The notes under the pieces were generated by a model, which saw only the letters and a program-made list of their open reading frames with translations, had not been told where the DNA came from and did not search any database. Positions 32,527-41,956 of a DNA stretch of 64,000 nt are shown here, in pieces; positions within the stretch are counted from its first letter, which is position 1; the number at the start of each line of letters is the position of its first letter. The stretch covers positions 1,612,001-1,676,000 of the forward strand of contig OZ345368.1 in NCBI GenBank assembly GCA_977006965.1. Reading direction: 5' to 3'. The DNA comes from Phymatolithon calcareum. Lineage: Eukaryota; Rhodophyta; Florideophyceae; Hapalidiales. The translations under genes were made by a program, and so were the position numbers.

Positions 32527-32702
32527 CCCTCCGCCCTTTTTCCGGGAGAGGGTTTTTGCAGCTAGGGCTACGACGTTAACCCGGGTTACAAGGATTTGAG
32601 TAGATGATCGAAGCTACAAGAGCGTAGCTGCAGAAACGCATCTCCCTTGCAGTCTTATGAGTGTTACTGAGGGCGTTTAATAAAATTCCAAATTCAAAAA
32701 AA
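32527..32702 (+). mobile_element. Retroposon family B copy 2 (longest)
   Basis: Aligns with 7245-7392 and with the reverse complement of 54020-54155 over the whole 3' part. It includes GTTAACCCGGGTTACAAG, AGATGATCGAAGCTACAAG, GCATCTCCCTTGCAGTC, and the end GGGCGTTTAATAAAATTCC plus an A-rich tail. No coding capacity and no A/B boxes are seen. Confidence 0.7.
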
Positions 32703-34235
32703 GTCCAAATTTGAGGGTCGATCCATGTTCGGCTATAACTCTGCAAGACGGCAGAGAATGATGAGTTGTACAGGCATTTAGTCAAATGCGGATCTGGATG
32801 CAAAAAGGGAACAAGCGCTATGACTGGTGAATGATGGCATCTGTCAGATCATTGGAAGCCTCCCGGGAGCATTTTGGACATGACTGGAGGCCCTGCGGTG
32901 TCCTGGACCCCTAAATTACTAGAGTCACTTCAGTTTTGGGGATCGACTATCGCAAAGGCTGTGGGAAGACAAAATGGGAGCGAAAGTCCAGGGAGGACAT
33001 AGCGCAGACCACAGGCTTGTGTCAATATTGTCCAGGTGAGACCAAACCCGCCTTCGCAAAGGGGCAGAAACTCGGCGACACGGATCGCCAGAGAGCGGCC
33101 TATGTGTTTTCTAGCGGATCATTCGTAGTCAGCGGTCGAATAGTCTTTCCGGCGGACGCGAAAGCCAGTGACGAAGTTCGTAGTGGCGCTACATGACACC
33201 TTCCACAGAGCATCATTCATCTTTTATTTATCCATTCCTTTACATGCTCATTCGTACTACGGGTCCCTGCAGCATAGCCCACAGTGCATTCCATCTGTCG
33301 AGACACCCTGTAGTGCAACGACACCTCTTCTGTGCACGAGAGCTCGACAGAAGTTCTCTACTTTCCCGTGCGATCGTCTATCGCCTCAGGACTTTGTGAT
33401 CTCATGCTTCCGCAAGATGGCTACAGTACGGCAGTAGATGGTGGAGCTAGGAGCAATGTTATTGGAATTCCATCTGAGGGTAATCGCCTTGCAGGACGGT
33501 GAGTGTATTAAATTGCAGTCATAGAAAGCGTAACGCATGAACGTGAAGGTATCTGCACTTCGTGGGAGTCTTGAGAAGCTTGGAATAAGTGTCAGTAGCT
33601 CCAACTTTTACCGTAGCCGTACGGATATGAACGAACAGGAGAGAAGTTTCTAATGGTCATAGTTCTTAGCGAATCTGTTGGTGTCTTCGTTGGGCAGCTC
33701 TTCCAAAAGAGGCAAAGTGATGCAATGCTGACGGACCAGAGGGCTCTGCTTGCAAAGCAATATGACTCTTTAGAGTGTACACTAAAACCCAGCTCTAGTC
33801 CAGAAGCTATCTCTCAAGTCGGCGCTTCGCCAACCTCACATGAGCCATTTTTACAAATTCCCCGGCCCGCACTCTGCTTGTGAGCACACCACACGATCTT
33901 TATCCGGGGATGAGGAGAGCACATCAGGATGAAAGGTTCATTTTGAGCCTAGTCAGACGGAAGAAATACGTGGAAGAGGTGGAAGAATATGGAGAAAGAG
34001 AAGCTGGCAGACGTATTAAAGGATATTGGGTATCTCAGAGAAGAGGAGGACTTTAAAGGAGCTTTAAAACGAGCGGAAGACAGCAAGGTGTCGAAGAAGC
34101 ACCGACTAGAGGAAACCGATAATGTCTGGAAGGAGGAAGAAGAAGGGCGGACATTAACTATGCCCATAGACTAGCCGAACAAACTACCAGGAGTGCTACA
34201 TATAAGAGACAGAAACACAAGTCTAAGGTGTCTAA

Positions 34236-34516
34236 GAGTGATTTTTAACAGAGCCCCGCTGTGGTGAAAATCAACCTTGGCGACTTGCTTTGCAACCGAT
34301 CCATTGATTGAGCTCGTAGCGCTCCAGGGAGCAGTGCGGTCCGTGGAAATGGACCAAGAGACGGAATATGAATGAAAAGACTCACCGGGCCCTCACGGGA
34401 AGAGAAATTCGAACTAAGGAGATTTTAGGAGAATAGAGTGTGGAAGAGTGATAAGCGGCCCTGTTACTCAAATTGCGGTATTGGGAGCTTTCAAATAAAA
34501 CATCACATATCCCCTC
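34236..34516 (+). mobile_element. Retroposon family C copy 1
   Basis: Homologous to the insertion at 50758-51050. Translated in one phase both read (F)N-RAPLW/QAPLW, then LIELVALQ / VIELVALQ, then ETEYE-KRLTG / EIEFECKRLTR. Both also end with GGGAGCT-TCAAA-ATAAAA-CATCA-ATATCCCC. This copy has stops in the frame. The shared peptide suggests the family derives from the 3' end of a coding element or gene. Confidence 0.6.
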
Positions 34517-34686
34517 CACACGATCTTACTAATGTCTTACCTTTCCCACTTAAATGCGAGATGCGTTTCAACTTCTATTTTTAATGTGTCCGAGCTCTGG
34601 CGTTAAAAACCCTCCAGAGTTCTAAACCGTTCCTCAGCGCTAGGAATTTTTTTTGTTCTCGCCGAATAAATTGCTCAATTTCAACA

Positions 34687-36333
34687 CTACCCTTCATTCA
34701 CTTGCACATTCGGATTATCAAGGAGACGGTTTGGCCGCTGCTGCCATGCGTGGCGCAACCGTCTAGACAGAATGACCATAACACGTTTCGCCAGTATTGC
34801 CCTCGCTTGCCGCCCAAGAGAATCTTCCGCTGAAGCCACCATGGTGTCTTCGAGAGGCATCTGACCGTAAAGACTAGAGTCTACAGAGACGCCAACTTCA
34901 AGCGCTCGCCCCATGCATTTCCACTCACCGGCCTCTGTCATTGCATTCACTAAAGTTCCGCCACTCTCAACCGTGGATTGTTGCATCCACATTTCCCAGT
35001 CTTCTCCAAGCACCACGGCAAGCATAGCATTGACATCATTCTGACGCTCTGTGGAGACCGCAAGCTCCCCCACAGCATGCGGCAATGACGTTGTATTGTG
35101 CACGATACTCTTTATGAGCAGCTTATCCAGGCGGGAAAACAACACATCCGGGTCATTCACAACGTCATCTGGCATGTCAATCTCCCACCAGATGTACATC
35201 ATCCAGTTCACGAGCAATCGTCGCATTACTGTGTACACATGTCTCTGTATAGCGGTTCGACTCATTCCGGCACCGAAGCGTTCAACGTTTTCCTGGGCCA
35301 CCTGGAACAATGAAATCGCGACAGGACCACGCCATCGCCCTTCCCCGCGAAGACCAATAAAGCTGCCAGCGACGAGACGGGCCCAAACTACTTGTCGCGG
35401 AATGGGCTGCCCTCGCGTTGTCTTGTTTCCATTTGGAAGCTTTGGCAAGACTTCCAGATGATCGTACATTGACAGTAGAACTTTCACAGCATCATTTCCC
35501 ACCACAGCGGCATAGTACTCGCTCATTGCATATCCAGAAGGCCCAGCCTCATGCAAACGGGCATGACCACCGTGTGTGAGTAAGCTCGCAGAATGGAGCG
35601 CACATAAGGCAACGCGGCGAGCCTCCCTACTTTCGTCGATATTGTTCCATTGCATTGTAAAGCGCTGAACCCAAGTAAGACGCTTGTCGGAAACGAGCAT
35701 GGAATGTCCAAGGACTTCGGGATAGGAACCTTGAAGTTCGACAGGGACTCTGTTCCTCGCTCCCCCATTGAACAGCGCTTTCCAAACACGGAATATGGCA
35801 ACTTCGATCCCGGACATAGTCAAACTAAGTGCTTGAAGCAGAAGAAACACGGGAAATTTCACAGAGCGTGCGATGACACCGTCCAGGTGGGTCAGCCGCC
35901 AAAGATTACGCTGGTCGTAAAGCCAATCCACAATGACACACCTCTCATCCTCAACAGCACTGTGCGGGGTAATAGGATGACAGTCATGCCATATCATTGC
36001 GGCCGCTTGCAGCGGAAAAACCTCGCTGATATACAGGATACTGCGGGGGGACAGACGGGTTGCCCAAATAAAGGACCGAATGAGACGAGTCACGAGGATG
36101 AACGCGAGGTCTGCATGGACGAGAGGGACGAGGAGAGCGAATAGTCGGAATGGTGCAGCAGCACAGATTACCGTTCCGAGAGTGAATAACAAGGCAACCA
36201 TTAGCGTGCCAATCGCACGGGTTGTGTAGCCCGTATTGACATCGCCATGGCTTATCACAGAGACTGCAAGAGACTGGAGAAGAGCGCCTGATAAATGGCG
36301 ATAGGTCAATCCTAACGACATGGCGTTGTCCAT
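34687..36333 (-). CDS. Membrane-anchored hypothetical protein, family of three in this window (member 1)
   Basis: 548 residues from a true ATG at 36333, ending at 34687, no introns; TATATAAAA lies about 100 bases upstream on its strand. Hydrophobic segments at about 42-60, 62-85 and 158-182 look like membrane helices. The remaining 360 residues look soluble and mostly helical. Comparison with the other members shows conserved blocks: EVFPLQAAAMIW (104-115), KFPVF (159-163), LTWVQRFTMQ (219-228), SREARRVALCALH, LLTHGG-ARLHE, GRWRGPVA, RHVYTV-RR, WWE, VHNT-SLPHAVGE and GEWKC. No catalytic motif or known domain is recognised. Member 3 at 63624 is about 87% identical over its visible 125 residues, member 2 at 60989 is clearly more distant. 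Their amplification and the membrane topology suggest a lineage-specific family; function is unknown. Confidence 0.85.
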   Translation of the reverse strand: MDNAMSLGLTYRHLSGALLQSLAVSVISHGDVNTGYTTRAIGTLMVALLFTLGTVICAAAPFRLFALLVPLVHADLAFILVTRLIRSFIWATRLSPRSILYISEVFPLQAAAMIWHDCHPITPHSAVEDERCVIVDWLYDQRNLWRLTHLDGVIARSVKFPVFLLLQALSLTMSGIEVAIFRVWKALFNGGARNRVPVELQGSYPEVLGHSMLVSDKRLTWVQRFTMQWNNIDESREARRVALCALHSASLLTHGGHARLHEAGPSGYAMSEYYAAVVGNDAVKVLLSMYDHLEVLPKLPNGNKTTRGQPIPRQVVWARLVAGSFIGLRGEGRWRGPVAISLFQVAQENVERFGAGMSRTAIQRHVYTVMRRLLVNWMMYIWWEIDMPDDVVNDPDVLFSRLDKLLIKSIVHNTTSLPHAVGELAVSTERQNDVNAMLAVVLGEDWEMWMQQSTVESGGTLVNAMTEAGEWKCMGRALEVGVSVDSSLYGQMPLEDTMVASAEDSLGRQARAILAKRVMVILSRRLRHAWQQRPNRLLDNPNVQVNEG

Positions 36334-37449
36334 CGAGGAGGGAAGGAATGTTCGTGATGGCTACTGCCTCTTTCAGGTAAGCTCTTCTCCGAAATGATCG
36401 ATTTCAGATGCTGTTCTTCCAACCGACATCATTTTATATAAGGCGGAAAAGGACACAGAGTGTACAAGTATTGTACAAGGGGGCTGTGTCGGCACCATGT
36501 GCATTTAGATGCAGATCTAGGCGGAGATCAGTGACCCTGAAGGTCCAGCTGGTGATAACAATACCGGAAAAGATTTAAATGTAAGAATGACCAATCAGCA
36601 AGTGCCACTGAGCACGATGGCACCCCGTGATCGGCTGAAATGACTTAGAGCGGCTTGTCCACCACAACAAGGTCACTCGTCCGAAGTCGGATCAACGTTG
36701 ATGAGCATATTTCTGGAAGCCAAAGTCAAACGCGGACATCCCTGTTGCCTCGCAAGATATATTAAAGACTTTCTTTGCTCCTGCGGGATACAGTATTATT
36801 TTTTAGGACCGCAGCAGCCTCACCACGACAACAGAACACCTGGACTAGGTGGCTATTGGCTGGTCCTGACGTCAAAACGCCCTGACGAACGTGGGCGTCA
36901 AGTGAAGAAATCATTTCCAAATTAATAGTTAAAAGTTGCCAGAGCATCTGCAGAACCTTGGGTCCCTTTTTCCTGGTCCAAGAAAACTTGGCAGCATACC
37001 AAGCTTCTCAACGGATTCGTCAGAAACTCCAGTCTGCGGCACAGCAACAATGTCCATCCCGCATCGCCGAAATTGCTGCGCTTGAGCTGAAGTCGAATGC
37101 AATAGATTCAGCACTCTCAGCTGTCACGTTCAGGCGGTAGCACCTCAATACCTACAGTATTTTCCATTCTGGGAGGCACAAACAATGGGGAATAGAAGTC
37201 CTAGCACTATTTGCCATTGCAACAAGTCTAACAACAATGTGCTCACGGAAAAAGCACAAATTTGATCCCCATGCATCCACTGTCTGCCTCCGGTCCTTAA
37301 CGCGCTCGATTTTTTGGCAAAGGCTGAATTCATAAAATCCACAAATATGGGGGTAATCTGGAACATGACCAGAATTTTTCCGGCCATGTTCCAGATTATC
37401 TACAATCCACAGCCCTACAGTAAATATTCTCTGCAAATCTGAGCACCCT
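36334..37449. other. Promoter region of the membrane-protein gene and gene-free DNA
   Basis: The 110 bases next to the gene resemble those ahead of member 3: both have CAGCATCTGARATCGAT, and ATTCCTTCC / ATTCTTCCG just before TCGATGGACAA. A worn family A fragment lies near 36930-37000 (AAAAGTTGCCAGAGCATCTG then CCTGGTCCAAGAAAACTTGG). TAATCTGGAACATG at 37354-37367 is inverted at 37385-37398. No other gene is supported. Confidence 0.4.
36432..36440 (-). promoter_or_regulatory. TATA box of membrane-protein gene 1
   Basis: On the minus strand TATATAAAA lies 99-107 bases before the ATG. The same distance is seen for the small gene at 9110. Upstream ATGs are absent from the interval on that strand except at the box edge (AAAATG). 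Confidence 0.5.
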
Positions 37450-37649
37450 GCGTGACACATGAACGTGGACTAATTTCCCCCTCGAGACCCCGCAGGGAGC
37501 CCAAGGTGGGTTTGTAGACCACTGAACCGACGAACACCCACCATAATAAACTCTTGCTCGGACAGAATCAAGCCAAATTTCTTGGCACTCGAAAAGTTGC
37601 CCCAAGCGTCTGCAAATGCGTTGGCAACTTTTTTAACACTTTTCTTCTT
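37450..37649 (+). mobile_element. Retroposon family A copy, plus orientation
   Basis: Runs from TTTCCCCCTCGAGACCCCGC through GGACAGAATCAAGCCAAATT, TTGCCCCAAGCGTCTGCAAA and TGCGTTGGCAACTTTTTTAA to the tail TTTTCTTCTTC. Its upstream part, CTGCAAATCTGA, also matches the copy at 50585, so the family is at least 250 bp long. Diverged by indels, including a lost AATAAAAATC block. Confidence 0.65.
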
Positions 37650-38394
37650 CTATCAAAAGGGCTCTCAAAGGCCACATTCCACGCACTATGCGTCGATATC
37701 ATCCACCGTTCTCAGTCGACATCGGGGAACATCTTCTGCATAATTATGACGTCCGGTGATGCTACGGCGAAATCGGCAATTGCGTAATATTTTTGCAACG
37801 ACATGGCATTTTGCCAGAGGTTTTTGTGAGCCGTCCTTCGAGTAGATCGAAGAACGCCACCTAATCGTACACCAACGTTGATTGTACGTCCATCTCGCAC
37901 CAGATGGACAAAAGCCAGACAACAATGTAGACGAAGAAATTAGATTATTACAAACGCATCAGCTGACGCTCAATGTAGAAATGCCTGTTGTCACGCGCAA
38001 TATACACTGTATGTGTTGCTTTTTGAAAAGCTACACAAGCTCTAGGCAATTGAGTGTTGTCTTGGGAAGCAATTTTGCATTTTGGATGCTGCACATTTCG
38101 GTGGTCTACAAAACGTCACTTCCGATCCCTCGGGAGAACTCTAGCGCACATTGTTTTTGTCGCACGCGGATATCGTTCTGGTGCAGATGAGTCATAATCC
38201 AGACAGTCGCGCCAGATAGTCACATGCTTTTTGTATCTGAAGATCGCTACGCTGCCACCGGCTGTGCACCTTGCAATGGGAGACTAATTCAAGATGAGCG
38301 AAGCCGCGCTCCCTTGATATTCTCCACGATGACGTCAGCATGCGCACCACAACTGAGCTAGGACAGTCCGAGATCCAGAGTTGAATGAATAGCA

Positions 38395-39240
38395 CACATT
38401 GTGATGGCGATGTCGGCTTGGAGACAGCCTGTCCTCGACAGAAGATCTGTGGTTTCCGAAAGTATAGTTCCCCAGAACGTCGAGCTTCTGCTGACCTTCT
38501 TGTGGCAAGAGTTTCTCACCATCGCCACCCACTCTACCGAACCGCCTCGTCGACAAACGCCACTTTCCGTAGAGCTGTACTTCCGGAGCTACAGCCGTGC
38601 GATAGCTCGACTATTTCAGCAAGAGAATATTATGGGTTTGAGAGTGGACAACAAAAAACCTGTAACGCCAGCTTGAAAGGTCACCAGTCAATCTGGCGCA
38701 GTGGATCTCGTCGTCGAGCGTGTCGTATCGGAAAACTGAACTAGAGAGGGCACCAAAAAGCTACTCGTGAGGTTCGCCGTCTTGCGCATGATTGCGTTCC
38801 GGTGCAGGGGCAGGGGCAGGGGCATTTAAACACGCACATCCATGGGGCTTTGTGTCTTGCGCAACGCAAGATGGAAGTCGAGGTTTTATGACTTTATGTA
38901 GAGATTAATACCCCGCCGACCGAAAGCTGTTGCTGTCGTGAGCGGTTGTGTGCGCATATGAAACTGTCTCACAGGCTTCGACCCTTCTCCAGGCGGAGCC
39001 GACTGGCCCGAGGATCGTGTCATGGACACCCGGAAGGCGTCTTTGGCTCGTATACTAATTCTCTAAGGCCGCCTCTCTGTGGGACCGATTGTGAGGCCAA
39101 GACTATATGGATCACCATCGATCAGTACCAGAATGCCTTCGCGTGTGGCCTCCACCGGTTGTGGCTCCTAGACTATAGTTAAGGATATCGATTCGCTTCG
39201 AGCTTCTTCCGTATACGCCTTACGGTAGCTTCCATGCCAT
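38395..39240 (+). repeat. Diverged interspersed repeat, copy 2
   Basis: Second copy of the repeat at 5450-6660, shorter because the 80-bp array is represented by one CCACCGGTTGTGGC unit (about 39149-39166). It also holds GGGGCAGGGGCAGGGGC at 38806-38822. It abuts a family A fragment at its right end. No intact frame. Confidence 0.5.
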
Positions 39241-39387
39241 CGTCGGTTTTCCCCTCGACGTCCCGAAGGAGACCAGAGGCGGGTTTTTGTACCCCACTGA
39301 ATCATGTTTCACCAACACAAAAAAGAAACTCCACTTTAGACAGAATCCAGCCAATACCTCTTGGCACTAGGAAAGTTGCCCCCCGAT
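39240..39387 (+). mobile_element. Retroposon family A copy lacking its 3' end
   Basis: Matches family A from CCCTCGACGTCCCGAAGGAG through AGACAGAATCCAGCCAATAC to GGCACTAGGAAAGTTGCCCC, then the match stops at 39387 before the hairpin and tail. Since family A copies normally keep the 3' end, this copy has lost it by deletion. The break lies about 50 bases from a 14-bp and a 46-bp palindrome. Confidence 0.65.
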
Positions 39388-39439
39388 CGTCCTCTCAGCT
39401 TGCAACTCGGACAATTGACGTTCTTCAAAATGACGGCAG

Positions 39440-39498
39440 AAGTCGATCGACTTGAATTCGTAATCACATTCAGTCGACTGAATGTGATTACGAATTCA
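39440..39498. repeat. 46-bp perfect palindrome abutting a 14-bp palindrome
   Basis: AAGTCGATCGACTT (39440-39453) is a perfect palindrome. From 39453 to 39498 a second one, centred on GTCGAC at 39473-39478, is perfect for 23 bp on each side (TGAATTCGTAATCACATTCA and so on). There is no spacer. Such long spacer-less palindromes are unstable in most cells and in cloning hosts, so its presence is itself notable. Confidence 0.9.
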
Positions 39499-39628
39499 TT
39501 GTAACAAAAAAAGTACTTCTCCTAATTCATAATTAACTCCTTCTGCAATAAAGAAAGCAAGTAGCGCACAGTAATCGCTTGTGTCTGGGGGTCTGCACAA
39601 GCGCTTTACGGGCGGTTCTCGAGACTAG

Positions 39629-39853
39629 AATGAGAATCGGCGACTATTATCGCATTATGATTCGCCTTGTTGGGGCTCCAGACTTGAAGCTCTAAAAAGG
39701 AAAGTACACACAGGGCTCATTAAAACTAATAGATGCCTTCGGACAGAAGAGTCCGTTTCAGCTTTCATTTCTGAAAAATACGAAAATATCATTTTTGAAC
39801 ATATCATTCCGCGAGAACTCTTGGAATTGATTTCTTCCCTTTTCACTGAATAA
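39629..39853 (+). pseudogene. C-terminal coding remnant, 74 codons
   Basis: A plus-strand frame ending in TAA at 39851-39853 has a coherent protein-like run: RLEALKRKVHTGLIK, then EESVSAFISEKYENIIFEHI and PRELLELISSLF. It has no start codon of its own and the phase upstream is stopped, so it looks like the end of a broken gene or transposable element. The stop overlaps AATAAAATTTT, possibly a 3' end signal. Family unknown. Confidence 0.25.
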
Positions 39854-40032
39854 AATTTTACTTACTATAGAGCACTCGGTGTATGATTATGGTTCTATGT
39901 TCGTACCTGTGGCCCCATGGCGTGGGGGAAGGAGGCAACTAACGCTTTATTGGATATCTCACTAGCAACTTTTCGCTTTTGCTGGCAGAGAAAAGCCAGT
40001 ACACATGAACAAGGAGCTTGAGTTGTTCTGGC

Positions 40033-40235
40033 GAAGAAGAAGAAGAAGAAAGGTAAATTTTTATTTAAAAGTTACCAACGCATCTGCTGACGCTTGGGGC
40101 AACTTTCTTAGGGCCAAGAGGTTTTGGCTGGATTCTGTCTATGGAAGAGTTTCTTTTCTTGTTGGTGTAACACGACTCAGTGTACTACAAAAAGCCACCT
40201 CTTGTCTCCTTCGGGACCTCGAGGGGGAAAATTAC
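40033..40235 (-). mobile_element. Retroposon family A, best-preserved copy
   Basis: On the plus strand: (GAA)n, GGTAAATTTTTATTTAAAAG, TTACCAACGCATCTGCTGAC, GCTTGGGGCAACTTTCTTAG, GGCTGGATTCTGTCTATGGA, TGTTGGTGTAACACGACTCA, and CTTCGGGACCTCGAGGGGGA. In element orientation this is CTCGAGG...hairpin GCGTC-nnnn-GACGC...AAATAAAAAT-CTACC-(TTC)n. A frame of 221 codons that crosses it (40005-40670) is an artefact of the repeat. Confidence 0.8.
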
Positions 40236-40375
40236 TCCTCAGCCCTCAGTATCATACCAAAAATGCATCACACCAGCTCTTCTCTTACCTGTTGTAGTAA
40301 CTTCACAAGCAATTCCCTCGTACTGCCTTGTTCAGTGCTGCTATTCAACTTCAACTGTGCGTACGCCGTGATATT

Positions 40376-40540
40376 TTATCGTTGTATCCATGTCAATGCA
40401 CCAAACCAGTTCAACTCGCCGAGAGCGATTTCTGTATCAGTGACTTCCTGGTCAGTCATATCGGTCTTGCCGAACATGTTTGCCAGCGTGGATAGGTACG
40501 CTGGAACCTTGTCCCCGAATCCGCGTTCGAGCTCTTGCTC
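40376..40540 (-). pseudogene. C-terminal coding remnant, 54 codons
   Basis: Minus-strand frame ending at the TAA 40376-40378 reads EQELERGFGDKVPAYLSTLA then MFGKTDMTDQEVTDTEIALG and ELNWFGALTWIQR. Its amphipathic, acidic character looks coding. The sequence just upstream on that strand (TAGTTCCCAATAAG) could be a splice acceptor, so this may be a last exon; without the rest of the gene it is best treated as a fragment. Confidence 0.3.
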
Positions 40541-41282
40541 TTATTGGGAACTAGCAAGTAGATTTTTATTGATTGCTAGATACAGTGCAATTCGATTTGC
40601 AAGTAGCAGTCCCGGCGATTGTCTGCAAGTTGTATTGCAAGTAGAGGATCTCGCCACGTCAGTACTGTAAACACTTGAATTGGTGCTCTACGTTTGTGAC
40701 TATGATGGATTCGGCATAATACGTACCGAGATGGTACAGTATAAATTAGAGAGTGCATGACATGCACTACATTGTGTCCGCTCAACACAGTCAAACATTT
40801 TGCAATTCGTATTGCAAGTAGGCGGGTTTTTTGCAGTCCCACTCCAGTACAAGTAGATTGCAGTATACTGCAAGTCCAGTATACTGGATAGGACCCCTGG
40901 TCATCATACCCACTTGAGAGCTTTTAGTCGGTGGCGTAACCTTCTTAATCGAAGGATTGTTGGGATAGCTCAAGTGCAGTCGGAAGGAAATTTCCGTTTG
41001 CGCCAACTCTTGAGCTGCTAAGATTTTTTCCTCAAGAAGTGCGTCCTGCATGTGTTTTTGGGGATACTTCGTTTGTAATCAATTTCGTGGTGTTGTCCGT
41101 GTGGTCCACTTTTAGCTTTGCCGACATGTGCTCCGTCATCAAAGTGCAGGTTATTCCATGGTGTCGCTTCAGTTGTCTTCATCCTCTTCTCACAGCTTTT
41201 GATCATCTTGTGCCTGAGCGTCCTTCGATACTCCGCCCCAAGTAGCCTGCAATCTACTTTGACTCTTTCAACTTCGCCTTTT

Positions 41283-41915
41283 TGTAAAATGCCCGCTGAC
41301 ACACGGAGGTACTGCGCCTCAAGGTCTCGCGGATTAACTGCTTGTCACGGCCGCACCGTGTAGTCGATGACCAGCACCACGGCGACCTGGATGTGTATCA
41401 CGGTAGACTGTTGCCCTACCTTGGGCGTTCGCTGTCCCACTTGAGACCCGACGGTCGAGGGAGCTCTTGATAAACCAGAAAGGAGCAAAAGAGTGTGTCG
41501 GATTTACTGCTTTACTACGAAGCTTTCCGTAGTCCCTCCCCCCAACTCTCCTTCACAAGTTCCCCTCTTGTTTCTTTTATATTCCCCTTTTTTGTCAACC
41601 ACTATGATACAGCGGCGTGCGGCAACCCAGAAAATCTCCCATGATTCCACTGCCATGCCACATCCTTAACCGCCAACCATTCGTAATAGTATTTCAACAT
41701 TATTGAACACTCGGCAAACATATGCCGAGAGAATATTCCCTTGCAACTTGTTTCGGTGGAAGCCACATAATCTCAGTAGATGTAACCGATTTCAGCGCTA
41801 CCCTGGCAAGGCATACATACCCCAGAACAGTGCCCTACCCTTTCACGCCCTAAATCAGCACCCTGGCTAAACCCGTCCTGAGATAAATAAAAGACAAATC
41901 GGCTTGCGTTTCACA
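41283..41915 (-). repeat. 3' LTR of the Copia element
   Basis: 633 bp; plus strand begins TGTAAAATGCCCGC and ends GCGTTTCACA, so on both strands it has the TG...CA ends of LTRs. It matches the other LTR throughout. Confidence 0.95.
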
Positions 41916-41956
41916 TCCCCGCCTTCATGCGCAATCCTGATTAAGCATGAACCAAA

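Larger units (their letters stand above)
31750..34235. other. Retroposon-rich stretch without an intact gene
   Basis: Holds family A and B copies (entries below). A Glu/Lys-rich 61-codon plus frame at 33989-34174 precedes the family C copy and might belong to the same element, but nothing identifies it. No other gene is supported. Confidence 0.35.

Noticed and set aside
40005-40670. 221-codon plus frame
   Set aside because: Its first third is retroposon family A read through its tail; the rest is opposite a better minus-strand coding remnant.
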